A DNA stretch of 64,000 nt from G963663525 sp963663525 (GTDB lineage: Bacteria; Myxococcota_A; SURF-8; G963663525), in the NCBI GenBank assembly GCA_963663525.2, contig CAXXHC010000003.1, positions 1,781,221 through 1,845,220 of the forward strand, written 5' to 3'. Made by a program: the position numbers and the translations under genes. The number at the start of each line of letters is the position of its first letter. The stretch's first letter is position 1. The notes under the pieces were generated by a model. That model saw nothing but the letters and a program-made list of their open reading frames with translations. It was not told where the DNA came from and did not search any database. Below are positions 1 through 8,742 of the stretch, one piece after another.

Positions 1-1801
1 GCAATTCCCCGCAGTTTCCGTAATGATTGTTCGAAATCCTCACGGGCTGCGTTGCGCGTTCCAGCGGAGAAACCAGCAATGACGCCTCGGAAATGTTGTA
101 CAGCATGTTCTGTGTGGTCCACCAGCCGATCTTGTCCAGCACGAAGGTATCGGGATCGAACGCGCGGTTGCCGCTCAGTCCCGGATATGCCACAGCGTCC
201 CAGACGATCGTCGAGCCCGCCAGTGTGTCCGGCAGGGAAGGGTAGCCACCTTCCGTAAGCGAAGAATTCCCCGGCCATTCCGCATAAAAACCGCCGGGCA
301 TTCGCAAACCGACCCAGCGGTCGGCTTCCTCGGTCACCGCGCCGAGCATCAGCAGGCAGGCGCCGCGACGCACGGCGAGTTCCAGTTTACGCCCCACGCT
401 GACGGCGTTTTCCCAGTCGTCGGCGTTGTCTTCGTCGTAGTCGGCAATGGCTTGATAAAAAGCGCGGTCCTGGGCTTCGGCAAGGATGATTTTGTCGTAT
501 TCGGCGGCATTGAGCGCCGCCACGAGACCCGCCGTGCCGACGACATCCACCTGGGCGGCCTGGCCGTCCAGCAGGGTTTGAATGGGGGTTTCGCCGTAGG
601 AATCGCGGTTTTTGACGATCAGATACGTGGCGTTCGTCTGAAGTGTGCGGTTGTTGTTGGCGCTCAGAAGCAGGTTTTCGAGCAGCGCCGTGTCGCCATC
701 GACCGCCATTTTCGTTGCCGGAACCACCGTTGCGAGGATGCTTCCGTCCGGGTGGGGAGAGGTCGAATTGTTGCCGTAGACGAACTCCGTCACGGCGGGA
801 AGCTCGTCTTGATCGCGGCTGGCGAGCACCACCGGGCCGATTTCGAAATCTACGAGCGCCGCCTCGACCTGCACGCCCGAAAACGCCGTGCCGTGCAGTT
901 CGTTGGGTTCGAGCATCGACCGGTGAACGGTGTGGGAAACCGGTGGTTCGTTGGCGGGATGCGAGAAGTAGTCCCGCCAGAATACCCCGTTGGGTTTGGG
1001 TCCGAAACGGCCCGATTTCGGCGTTGCCCAGCGGAAGCGTTCCCAGTCGAGTTTCGGATGCACGACGAACCAGTAATAGTATTCCGGGGGCAACTCCCAT
1101 TCGGTGGGTTGGCCGTCCACTTCCAGGCGATAGCGGACGGTGGTTTGTCCCGTTTCCTCGTCTTCGACCAACTCGGCGTAGGAGATGTTCTGAGCCATGT
1201 CGTAGATATCACGGGCGTTTTCGGCGATGACTTCGGAATACAGTTCTTCGTTGGACAGGTCTTCCGGCGAGGAGTGGGCAAGCACGAAGGCCATCTCGTC
1301 GAGCAGCCGATCATCGGTTTCCTGTGTCAGACGATAGACCATGCGGTCCCGCTGATCTTCGGGCAGTCGCAAAAGCGATGCTGCCAAAGCGGGTTCGAGC
1401 CAGTCCGGGATGCGCGCGTCCAGGCCGTCTTCGAAACGGAAAATCTGCAACGCCTGGGGGGCGTTTTCATCGCTCGACTCGAACGTCACCGCCCCGGAAA
1501 CGGGATCGATGCTCGCCACGCCGCGTACTCCGGGTGGAACACGCAAGTATGCGGTTTCACTTCCGTTTGCCGCTTTCGTGTGCCTGCGCATGGGGAAAGG
1601 TCGCACCAGGGGTTTCGGAGACGTTGCCGGGCGAAGGCTCTTTTTCACCGGGAGAAAAGGCACCGTCTTGCTTCGTTCGATCGTGGGAAAATGTTGCGTG
1701 CTCTGCCGGAGATCTTCCCCGGTGGTGTCTTCCGCGAATGCGAATGCAGCCAGTCCCATCCACGCGAATGTCGCCGCCAATACAAACCCCTCTAAACGCA
1801 T
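1..1801 (-). CDS. Exported transglutaminase-like protein (partial, C-terminus outside window)
   Basis: The frame is open from an ATG at 1799-1801 to the window edge, about 600 codons, with no stop inside the window. A GGAGG Shine-Dalgarno lies 7 bases upstream of the ATG. Residues 1-24 form a signal peptide ending FAFA. The rest is a long, acidic, secreted domain with no motif I recognise until the last residues, where NHYGNCGEL (Cys near residue 597) resembles the catalytic-cysteine segment of transglutaminase-like cysteine proteases. The His and Asp of such a triad would lie beyond the edge, so this is an inference from one motif. It lies downstream of, and in the same direction as, two lipoprotein genes. 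Alternative: a secreted protein of unknown function. Confidence 0.6.
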   Translation of the reverse strand, partial: MRLEGFVLAATFAWMGLAAFAFAEDTTGEDLRQSTQHFPTIERSKTVPFLPVKKSLRPATSPKPLVRPFPMRRHTKAANGSETAYLRVPPGVRGVASIDPVSGAVTFESSDENAPQALQIFRFEDGLDARIPDWLEPALAASLLRLPEDQRDRMVYRLTQETDDRLLDEMAFVLAHSSPEDLSNEELYSEVIAENARDIYDMAQNISYAELVEDEETGQTTVRYRLEVDGQPTEWELPPEYYYWFVVHPKLDWERFRWATPKSGRFGPKPNGVFWRDYFSHPANEPPVSHTVHRSMLEPNELHGTAFSGVQVEAALVDFEIGPVVLASRDQDELPAVTEFVYGNNSTSPHPDGSILATVVPATKMAVDGDTALLENLLLSANNNRTLQTNATYLIVKNRDSYGETPIQTLLDGQAAQVDVVGTAGLVAALNAAEYDKIILAEAQDRAFYQAIADYDEDNADDWENAVSVGRKLELAVRRGACLLMLGAVTEEADRWVGLRMPGGFYAEWPGNSSLTEGGYPSLPDTLAGSTIVWDAVAYPGLSGNRAFDPDTFVLDKIGWWTTQNMLYNISEASLLVSPLERATQPVRISNNHYGNCGEL

Positions 1802-1847
1802 GGTCGAACCTCCTTCGAATTCAAACAAAAGCCTGAATTCACGGTAG

Positions 1848-1928
1848 GTCGGGCTAATTTTTAGCCCGACATTTCTTTCTTATCGTGCTTCTCGGTTATT
1901 TGTTGATCGGGTGAATTCTCTACCCGAC
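1848..1928. terminator. Two hairpins between convergent-reading units
   Basis: A perfect dyad at 1848-1870 (arms GTCGGGCTAA/TTAGCCCGAC) is followed on the plus strand by a T-rich stretch. A second dyad lies at 1907-1927 (arms TCGGGT/ACCCGA). They sit between the 3' end of the lipoprotein gene at 1984 and the ATG at 1801, so they may attenuate minus-strand transcription. The arms resemble hairpins at 36668 and 42594. Confidence 0.5.
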
Positions 1929-1983
1929 ATACCCGATTTCGTTGTCTACTTCGGAATTCAATTTCCTTTCTGACATCATGCAC

Positions 1984-3501
1984 TTACCGCGCCTCCCAGT
2001 CTTCGGGCAGACACAGTTGCGCCACGTTTTGAATATAGACCAGGCACAGGGTGCCGTCCGGGCAGGAACCCTGCGTGCCCGGAAGATCGAAGCAGCGCAT
2101 CGTGCACATGTCGGCCACGCAGTAATGCACGCCTCCCGCACAGTCGGTTTCGTCGTGGCAGAAATCCCCGAACGCTCCCGGCGAATGCTGCGGGCGGCAG
2201 ATCCCTGAATCGCAATAGCCGCATTGACCGCAGACCTCGTTCGCCGTGCAGGGATAGCTGCACAGCCACCAGTTGTCCCGGCTTTTGTCGCAGGCGAATT
2301 CCGCCGCGCAGTCGTCGTCCTCGTTGCATGTTTCCCCGAAACCGCGATTGCCGCCCCAGACGACGGACTGGGCCGCATCGTTCGGCCTGCAAACTTGTCC
2401 CAGCGGGTCTTCGGTGGCGCAACTCCAGCCCTCCGGGCAGGAAACGCCGTCGCAAAACTGCGAGCAGAACCGGATCGTTTCACCTTCCAACTCCCCGGAA
2501 AGACAGGCATTTTGTTCGCAATCGGCACCGCTGTTGCAAACGTTTCCAGCCGCTTGCGCCACCCGTGTTACGTCGCAGCTTCCGTTTTCGCCCAGCAGAA
2601 AATCGAGACCGTCGAAGTGGTTATAAATCGGGTTGTTGGGATCGACGTACACCGAATCCTCGCCCTCGGTCGCCGAATTGCCGAGGAAACGACCCGTGAC
2701 GTCGGGAGAGTCCCGCAGGCGGGCGTGAATCCAATACCGACCGCGTGGCATGGAGAAGTTATAGGATAGAAACTCGGCGTCGTCTGCCGGACCGAGGGTT
2801 AGCACAGGGCCGACCGTCTCGCGGGCCGTATCATCCAGGAAAACCTCAATCATTTCCTGACGATGCCACGGGAACAGGTAGATGTCGCCTTCGATCGTTG
2901 CCTTTGGAATATCTTCCTCGATCTCCGGTTCGGGTTCAAGCTCCGGTTCGAGTTCTGGTTCCAATTCGGGTTCTGGATCGGGGTCCGGTTCCAGTTCCGA
3001 CTCCCATTCCGGCTCGGGATCGAGTTCTGCCGGAACGTCCTCCTCAAGTTCCTGAATTTCCTCGATTTCGGGTTCTGGATCGGGGTCCGGATCGGCGTCC
3101 CATTCGGGTTCCTCTTCGATCTCGGTTTCCGTGGGAATTTCTTCTTCGTCGAACTCGATTTCAGCGGCAAATTCTTCGAGTTCCGGCTCGGAGCCATCGA
3201 TTTCCGAAGCGAATTCCTCTTCGTCCGCTTCCTCGCCGTTATCTTCATCCGCCGGGGTCACGTTGTCGGGCACACACTGATTCAGCAGGGAACTCCAATG
3301 GGTGCCATCACTGCATTCGGGCGGGGCTTCGTCGAAAACTTCCGCTTCGGCGTCGCAGTCGCCTCCCGTGCAAGAAGAGCTGCCGCCGGAATCGTCGCCG
3401 AATAAGCCACAGGCCGTGACTCCTGCCATGGAAATACACAGCAGCAGCACCCTAAAAAACACGTAAGATCGACGCATGGAAAACGATGCAACGCGGGTCA
3501 T
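1984..3501 (-). CDS. Cysteine-rich secreted lipoprotein with Glu/Pro repeat linker
   Basis: The start is placed at the ATG at 3499-3501, which has an AGGTG ribosome site. A longer frame from an upstream TTG has no better support. The N-terminus is a lipoprotein signal with lipobox VTAC. Next comes a Ser/Cys-containing linker and an extremely acidic low-complexity stretch of about 140 residues, built from Glu-Pro-Glu and Asp-Pro-Asp units. A beta-rich domain follows, and the C-terminal ~190 residues hold some 25 cysteines in C-x(3-6)-D-C spacings. Such Cys-rich lipoproteins are common in myxobacteria-like genomes, and their function is mostly unknown. A surface-exposed, disulfide-rich module on a stalk is the natural reading. 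Confidence 0.75.
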   Translation of the reverse strand: MTRVASFSMRRSYVFFRVLLLCISMAGVTACGLFGDDSGGSSSCTGGDCDAEAEVFDEAPPECSDGTHWSSLLNQCVPDNVTPADEDNGEEADEEEFASEIDGSEPELEEFAAEIEFDEEEIPTETEIEEEPEWDADPDPDPEPEIEEIQELEEDVPAELDPEPEWESELEPDPDPEPELEPELEPELEPEPEIEEDIPKATIEGDIYLFPWHRQEMIEVFLDDTARETVGPVLTLGPADDAEFLSYNFSMPRGRYWIHARLRDSPDVTGRFLGNSATEGEDSVYVDPNNPIYNHFDGLDFLLGENGSCDVTRVAQAAGNVCNSGADCEQNACLSGELEGETIRFCSQFCDGVSCPEGWSCATEDPLGQVCRPNDAAQSVVWGGNRGFGETCNEDDDCAAEFACDKSRDNWWLCSYPCTANEVCGQCGYCDSGICRPQHSPGAFGDFCHDETDCAGGVHYCVADMCTMRCFDLPGTQGSCPDGTLCLVYIQNVAQLCLPEDWEAR

Positions 3502-3643
3502 GATACACCTCGCAGGCAAAACTTCCCCCTAGTAGCGGCTCGCCCGGAAAGTGTACCCCGAAACACGCGCCCCCGCAACCATCGGGTAACGGATCGTTTC
3601 CCGGTTACGGGGGCAAAATGACCTGAAAAACTCTTTTCGATTC

Positions 3644-5209
3644 CTACTCTTGCGGAACGCACAGATTGTCCGTCCCGCAGATGAGGGTCCGATCCGGCGG
3701 ATTCGGGCAATCTTCCGTCGTGTTGCAGGTCGGCACGCAGAATTTTCCGTCCGGTGTGGTCGAGCAGGTGCATCCCAGTTGCGCGTCCTCCGGGCAGGCA
3801 CCCGCCGCCTGGCAATCCGCTTCCACGGTGCAGGTTACCGGCCCCGTCGTTTCTGTGTTCTCATTGGTGTCGGGGTCTTCGTCACCGGGCACAAGGTTGT
3901 CCTCGTCGCCTCCGTTGGAGGGATTCTCATCCAAGGTTCCCTGACCCCTCACGCAGCGGACGAAATTGTAAATGCGAATCGCGTCGCCTTGCGGACCATG
4001 GCCGGTGGGATAATCGGTGGGATCGCCGGTTTTTGGGTCGCTTCGCTGGCACCCCGCCCCGTGGACGTCCATCCAGGTGTCGTTCATGTATCCCAGCGCT
4101 CGACCGAACGCGACGTAGGCCGCATTGGTTCCGCCTTGTTGATTGGCATGGGTCGAGGAACTCCAGTACCAGCCGAAATCGCTTTCTCCGGCTTCGTTGG
4201 TGATTCCCGTGGCTTGGAATACAGGGTTGATGGCGGCGGAGTTCGACGTGCCGGGAGAGCGACTGTAATCGACCAGGCTTTGCAACTCTTTGGCGTTGGG
4301 CAGCTTCCAGTCGTCGTACCCGGCCAGTTCCAGCGCTTCGCAATAAGCCAGCGCTTCACTCCAAAGCATCGTGTCTCCGTTGTCGCTTTGCTGCCACATC
4401 AGGCCGGTGGCGGCGTCGGAGATGGTGCCGTCGTCGTTATCGGTGAAGGCGTTCGTCCCGTAATTGCTGCCGCCGCGCACGTAAATCACGAAATATCCTT
4501 TGCCTCCCTGCGTTGTGGGATAGCACTTGATGCGACCGTCGGCGAAATTCACGCCGAAAAAGCACTCTTCTCCACCCATCACCGTTTCGAGGTAGATGTT
4601 CGACGTCACCCACTGCGAGTCGATGATGCGGTCGCCGGTTGTGGTGTCGCCGTAGGAAAAGCCGAAAGCGTCGTCGTCGATGAACGGCGTCATGTCCGCG
4701 CTATACTCTGCGGTCGGATCGACGTCCCGACCGGAAAACAGAATCAGCGAGTACAGTTCCTTGATGGTCGGCACGCGCCAGTCGTTGTAACCCGCCAAGG
4801 AGAAGGAATCCGCCCCGGCGACGGCTTCGGCGTAGGTCATTTTAGCGCCGGGGTCTTGCTGCCACATCAGGCCGGTCACCTGGTCGGAGACGGTGCCGTC
4901 TCCGTTGTCCACGTAGCGCGGTTCGTTTCCTTCGTACTGGGCGTCCTGGCCGAAATACGTCGCTCCCGTAACCGGGCAGGGGATCGAGTTCTGGGCATCG
5001 AAACAAGTGGTTTGACCGGTATCGACAATGGCATAGGGCAAAGAATCCTGATTCGAACCGCTGGGAATCTCGCCATCCAGCGAGATGTCATAGGAATCGG
5101 CGTCTCCTTGCGGATTGTTGTTCTCGGTGTCGGAATCGTCCGAGCAGTGCAGCAATCCGAACGATGTGAGAAACAATACCAGCGCTGAAATCAATGCATG
5201 TCGTTTCAT
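3644..5209 (-). CDS. Lipoprotein with two DUF1566 (Lcl-type) domains
   Basis: 521 residues. The signal peptide ends in lipobox LLHC. An Asp/Asn-rich linker leads to two copies of the DUF1566 module. Both carry the hallmark DNGDGT(V/I)SD...TGLMWQQ block and a GYNDWR(V)P/GYDDWKLP..KEL block; the copies start near residues 95 and 255. The C-terminal tail is rich in Cys (C-x-x-x-D-C pattern), like the preceding lipoprotein. DUF1566 modules occur in secreted and surface proteins, sometimes in adhesins; no enzymatic role is established. It lies 142 bases upstream of the Cys-rich lipoprotein in the same direction, so the two may be co-transcribed. A good sigma-70 type promoter lies 47 bases upstream. 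Confidence 0.85.
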   Translation of the reverse strand: MKRHALISALVLFLTSFGLLHCSDDSDTENNNPQGDADSYDISLDGEIPSGSNQDSLPYAIVDTGQTTCFDAQNSIPCPVTGATYFGQDAQYEGNEPRYVDNGDGTVSDQVTGLMWQQDPGAKMTYAEAVAGADSFSLAGYNDWRVPTIKELYSLILFSGRDVDPTAEYSADMTPFIDDDAFGFSYGDTTTGDRIIDSQWVTSNIYLETVMGGEECFFGVNFADGRIKCYPTTQGGKGYFVIYVRGGSNYGTNAFTDNDDGTISDAATGLMWQQSDNGDTMLWSEALAYCEALELAGYDDWKLPNAKELQSLVDYSRSPGTSNSAAINPVFQATGITNEAGESDFGWYWSSSTHANQQGGTNAAYVAFGRALGYMNDTWMDVHGAGCQRSDPKTGDPTDYPTGHGPQGDAIRIYNFVRCVRGQGTLDENPSNGGDEDNLVPGDEDPDTNENTETTGPVTCTVEADCQAAGACPEDAQLGCTCSTTPDGKFCVPTCNTTEDCPNPPDRTLICGTDNLCVPQE

Positions 5210-5255
5210 AAATCCCCTCTTTTCGTGTTTCAGGATTTCTAGTTAAACAAATAAT

Positions 5256-5283
5256 AGTATAGCGATGGAGTTACTGGACTCAA
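5256..5283 (-). promoter_or_regulatory. Sigma-70-like promoter for the DUF1566 lipoprotein
   Basis: On the minus strand TTGAGT (5278-5283), a 16-bp spacer and TATACT (5256-5261) precede the gene starting at 5209. Bases 5284-5442 contain no gene I can support. Confidence 0.55.
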
Positions 5284-5442
5284 GAATAAAATCATTGCAT
5301 CGCATTATAGCGATTTCTATTTGAATTTGGTGGTAATTGTCCTTGGATCTAAACCTGAGGTATGGATGTCCCCTACACAGACACCTCAACCGAGAAACGG
5401 AATATGCACCACGGAAATCAGATGCCAATGAGGTAAAATCCC

Positions 5443-6492
5443 TTAGAATTTCGGATATTTGTGATCGGCCAGCTTGTCGGCTTTGCCCCGGAATCGCGGC
5501 ATGATTTTGGATGCGACTTCGTAGGACGTCTTCTTGAAATAGTTCGTGTTGACCTCATCTCTTTTCAAGTGATAGTACAGCGCGGCATTGGAGGCGTGCA
5601 TCAAGGCGTACATGGGCAGCTTCTGGTCCGACTTCGGCGGCATCGAGCGCTGTTCGCTGTAGGTTTCGTTCAACGCCTTCGCGGCACTCTTGTCGGGGAA
5701 ATTGCAGCGCCACAGAGCCAGATCGATCAACGTAGCTGCCGCTCCGGCTTTTTCCCAGTTGAGCCAGCCAGTAACCTCGCTGGTTTCGGGATTCACCCAG
5801 ATGTTGGCGGGATGTACTTCGTTGTGGGTGATGCAAGTGGGTTCGCCCAGGAACAGCTTTTTGTTTTCATCGAAATACTCGATCCAGCGGTCGACGTCCG
5901 CCTTTGGGAAAACGTCGGCGTCCCGGATTTTTTTGAATTGAATCGACGCCATTTGCGAGGCATACACCGCCCACGGCCCTTGAAACACCCCCTTCTTTTT
6001 CATGGTGAAAATACCCGTGGATTCCACTTTGGCCGCGTGCAGTCGCGCCATATACCGCCCCATGGATTTGGCGATTTTGTGGAGATCAATTTGACTAAGC
6101 GACGGGTCATCTCGAAACAGTTTCAACAGTGGGACGCCCTCGATACCGAGAAGCACTTCCACGGGTTTGAAGAAGTCGTCGTCCATCGGTCGAATCGCGA
6201 TGGGCTTCGGAATCGGAATCATCAAGTTCTGTTCGATCGTTTTCTTATTCAGAGAATAAATTTCGGATAAAATCCAGAATTCTCGCTGCAACGGGGACCA
6301 TTTGGCCGTTTTTGGAATGCCCTGGGATACTTTGATCCAGTACTGATCCGCTTTGTAGGTGTCGCTTCCGGGAGTGAGTTGAAAGCGTTGGTACGATTCA
6401 GGCTCTTTGAATTCCAGGTGTTCCCGCTGGCAGAATGAGGGTGCGTGACTTTTAATCAGGGAGAGTGCGTGATCCCAGAATTCCTCGGCCAT
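5443..6492 (-). CDS. Aminoglycoside phosphotransferase (APH)-fold protein, probably catalytically altered
   Basis: 349 residues. The C-terminal lobe shows the APH/choline-kinase layout: a catalytic-loop-like block THNEVHPAN (H223, N230), then GWLNWEKAG about 20 residues on, and DLALW. In active family members the loop reads HxDxxxxN and the second block carries the metal-binding Asp (IDW). Here the loop Asp is Glu225 and the metal Asp is Asn245. Both changes are clear in the codons. This suggests a pseudokinase, or a phosphotransferase with changed chemistry. Substrate unknown. It follows the CoA-transferase/GNAT gene in the same direction after 132 bases. Confidence 0.75.
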   Translation of the reverse strand: MAEEFWDHALSLIKSHAPSFCQREHLEFKEPESYQRFQLTPGSDTYKADQYWIKVSQGIPKTAKWSPLQREFWILSEIYSLNKKTIEQNLMIPIPKPIAIRPMDDDFFKPVEVLLGIEGVPLLKLFRDDPSLSQIDLHKIAKSMGRYMARLHAAKVESTGIFTMKKKGVFQGPWAVYASQMASIQFKKIRDADVFPKADVDRWIEYFDENKKLFLGEPTCITHNEVHPANIWVNPETSEVTGWLNWEKAGAAATLIDLALWRCNFPDKSAAKALNETYSEQRSMPPKSDQKLPMYALMHASNAALYYHLKRDEVNTNYFKKTSYEVASKIMPRFRGKADKLADHKYPKF

Positions 6493-6513
6493 GTCCGTTG
6501 TCCTTTCCTTCGT

Positions 6514-6560
6514 AAAATGGACCCGAATGGTCCGAAACCCTCTCCTTTGGGAAGAGGTCA
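6514..6560. repeat. Relic of the 13.1-kb MITE interior
   Basis: This 47-bp stretch (GGACCC-GAAT-GGTCC, then CCTCTCC-TTTG-GGAAGAGG) matches, in opposite orientation and with a few changes, the inner part of the MITE at 13132-13346 (same pair of short palindromes in the same order). No terminal inverted repeat is left. It sits in the leader between the CoA-transferase and APH-like genes. Confidence 0.5.
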
Positions 6561-6624
6561 GAATAAAATTCTTTTTCTATTCAACAAGTTACAAGGTTCC
6601 TTGGCTCCACCCCGGCAACCTTGG

Positions 6625-8547
6625 TCAGCCTGTAACGAGGCTCGTTTGCGGTTCTTTTTTCGAGTCGAAAGTGAAGGAAATGAAGTACATGCCTTCTTCC
6701 AGGCGGGTGTGGACGTCGTACCCGTTCTTGTAAAACACGTTCATCATTTTCCGGTTCGTGCTTAGCACTTCGGCAGTAAAGCCGCGAATGCCTTTTTCCT
6801 CGGCCACTTCAATGAGAATCTTCTGTAAAAACGCGCCGATGCCTTTGCGTTGGTATTTTGGTTTGACGGTGAACGCCACCTCGGCCATGTTGGTGCTTTG
6901 GTCCAGGAACCACCTTCCCACGCCGACGATTTCCTTGTCTCCTTCCTCGCCGCAATACCCCACGACGGCGAATTTTTCGGCGAGATCCAACGCGACGAGC
7001 GGCAGCGCCTTGGCGTGGGGTAGTGTCTTGACCGTTCCCATGAAGCGGTAATAGACGTCCTCCGCCGTCATCGAGTAGAACAGTCGCCGAATGTTTTCCT
7101 CGTCCACCGCTTTGATGGGCCTGAAGGTGATGGTTTCCTGGGCGATCGTGGTGTAGCTCCAACGGTACTTGCCTGGATCGAAAAGCTCGTCCTGCTCTGG
7201 AAGCACTTGGTCGGCGTAGATGTAATGCAGTTTTTTGGCTTCTTCTATCAGTTTGGCGCGGAATTTCGGGTGCGAGATGTTGATGAGCGCCAGCGCCCGT
7301 TCTCGGATGTTCTTGCCATGCAGGTAGGCCACGCCGTATTCGGTGACCACGTAATGCACGTCGCCTCGCGTCGTGACAACGCCTGCGCCGGGAGTCAGCA
7401 TGGGCACGATGCGCGAAACTTCGTCTTTCTTTGCGGTGGAGGGAATCGCGATGATCGGTCGCCCGTTCTTGGCGAGTGCCGCTCCCCGGACGAAATCGGC
7501 TTGCCCACCGATGCCTGAATAGAAGTACGGACCCAGGGAATCGGAACAAACCTGGCCGGTGAGGTCGATTTCCAACGCCGAGTTGATGGCGACCATGTTG
7601 TCGTTGAGCGCGATGTTGCGCGGATCGGAGACGTAATCCGTCGGATGAAAGTGGAAGGTCGGGTTGTTGTCGATCATGTCGTAAAGTTCCCGACTTCCCA
7701 TGCAGAAGGCCGCGACGATTTTGTCTCGGTGAAAGCTTTTTTTCCGATTGGTGATGACGCCGAGCTTGTATAGTTCGGCCATGCCGTCCGAAAACATTTC
7801 GGTATGCACACCGAGGTCTTTTTTGTCTTTAAGGTGCTTGAGCGTCGCGTCCGGAATTTTTCCGATTCCGGCCTGGATCGTTGCGCCGTTGGGCACGAGG
7901 CGGGAAACGTAGTAGCCGATGCGGTCGGCCACGGAATCGACGGCGGCCACCGGGTATTCCAGGACGTCTTCCTCGTATTCGATGATGGCGTCGATTTGTT
8001 CGATGCTCACGAAGCTGTCGCCCAGGGTACGCGGCATGTTGGGGTTGATCTGCGCCACGACGTAGGGGGCGGTCTCGATGGCAGCCTTGACCGTCTCCAC
8101 CGACATGCCCAGCGAGCAGTTGCCGAAGGGGTCAGGGGTGGTGAGTTGCACCAGCGCCACGTCGATATGCAACCGGCGGTTCTGGATCAGTTTCGGGATT
8201 TCGGAGAGGAAAATCGGGGTGTAGTCCGCCTCTCCCTTGCGCACCGATTCCCGAGCCGCCGTGCCGATGAAAAAGGTGTTGAGACGGAACATGTCCTGGT
8301 TGTTGCTTTTCGTATACGGGGAGGTGCTCAGGCTGATGAGCTGGAGAATCTCCGTGTCGGCGATGTTTTCACGAAAACGTCCCAGGTTCTTGGTGAGGTA
8401 TTGCGGCTCCGCACAGCCCGTCCCGATGAAAATCCGGTTTCCGGGCTTGATCTTGCGCAATGCGCCGTTGACCGTTGTCAGGCGCGATTCGTAGATTTCT
8501 TTGAGCCTGGAAATTTTCCACTGGAAGTCGAACATCGAAAGGGTCAT
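6625..8547 (-). CDS. Acetyl-CoA hydrolase/CoA-transferase fused to a C-terminal GNAT acetyltransferase
   Basis: The start is set at the ATG at 8545-8547 (GGAG site upstream), giving 640 residues; a longer frame lacks a ribosome site. Residues ~1-430 are an acetyl-CoA hydrolase/4-hydroxybutyrate CoA-transferase family domain, with GTGCAEP near the start, QAGIGKIPDA, and HTEMFSDGMAEL in the active-site region. Residues ~470-640 form a GNAT N-acetyltransferase with the acetyl-CoA P-loop YQRKGIGAFL (near residue 565). The family moves CoA between acyl-CoA and short carboxylates. The fused GNAT could acetylate a protein or small molecule using the acyl-CoA made nearby; this is inference. Such fusions are known in delta-type bacteria. 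Cytoplasmic. Confidence 0.85.
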   Translation of the reverse strand: MTLSMFDFQWKISRLKEIYESRLTTVNGALRKIKPGNRIFIGTGCAEPQYLTKNLGRFRENIADTEILQLISLSTSPYTKSNNQDMFRLNTFFIGTAARESVRKGEADYTPIFLSEIPKLIQNRRLHIDVALVQLTTPDPFGNCSLGMSVETVKAAIETAPYVVAQINPNMPRTLGDSFVSIEQIDAIIEYEEDVLEYPVAAVDSVADRIGYYVSRLVPNGATIQAGIGKIPDATLKHLKDKKDLGVHTEMFSDGMAELYKLGVITNRKKSFHRDKIVAAFCMGSRELYDMIDNNPTFHFHPTDYVSDPRNIALNDNMVAINSALEIDLTGQVCSDSLGPYFYSGIGGQADFVRGAALAKNGRPIIAIPSTAKKDEVSRIVPMLTPGAGVVTTRGDVHYVVTEYGVAYLHGKNIRERALALINISHPKFRAKLIEEAKKLHYIYADQVLPEQDELFDPGKYRWSYTTIAQETITFRPIKAVDEENIRRLFYSMTAEDVYYRFMGTVKTLPHAKALPLVALDLAEKFAVVGYCGEEGDKEIVGVGRWFLDQSTNMAEVAFTVKPKYQRKGIGAFLQKILIEVAEEKGIRGFTAEVLSTNRKMMNVFYKNGYDVHTRLEEGMYFISFTFDSKKEPQTSLVTG

Positions 8548-8615
8548 GGTTTCTCCAACCGCGTGGGACGGCCCACGATGTATATCTTGCACTAGAACAT
8601 GAAAAGTTCCACGAA

Positions 8616-8644
8616 AGTATAACAAATCCCTAGGTACGAGGAAA
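8616..8644 (-). promoter_or_regulatory. Possible promoter for the CoA-transferase/GNAT gene
   Basis: On the minus strand a TATACT -10 hexamer (8616-8621) lies 17 bp from a weak -35 (TTTCCT, 8639-8644), about 70 bases upstream of the chosen ATG. Confidence 0.35.
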
Positions 8645-8742
8645 CTTTTTCCCTTTTATCGAAGTGCCGTAAGGGGTGAATTCAGCAGTAGCAGCAGGCC
8701 GGATAGCTTTGCTATCCGATATTGGAATATACAATAAGTTCC

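Noticed and set aside
452..1795. A 447-codon plus-strand frame near the left edge
   Set aside because: The minus-strand frame there has a signal peptide and a GGAGG site and is open to the edge; the plus frame is its shadow.
2930..3150. Regular short repeats that could suggest a CRISPR array
   Set aside because: They are codon-level Glu/Pro/Asp repeats inside the lipoprotein gene, in frame, without spacers. No CRISPR array was seen anywhere in the window.
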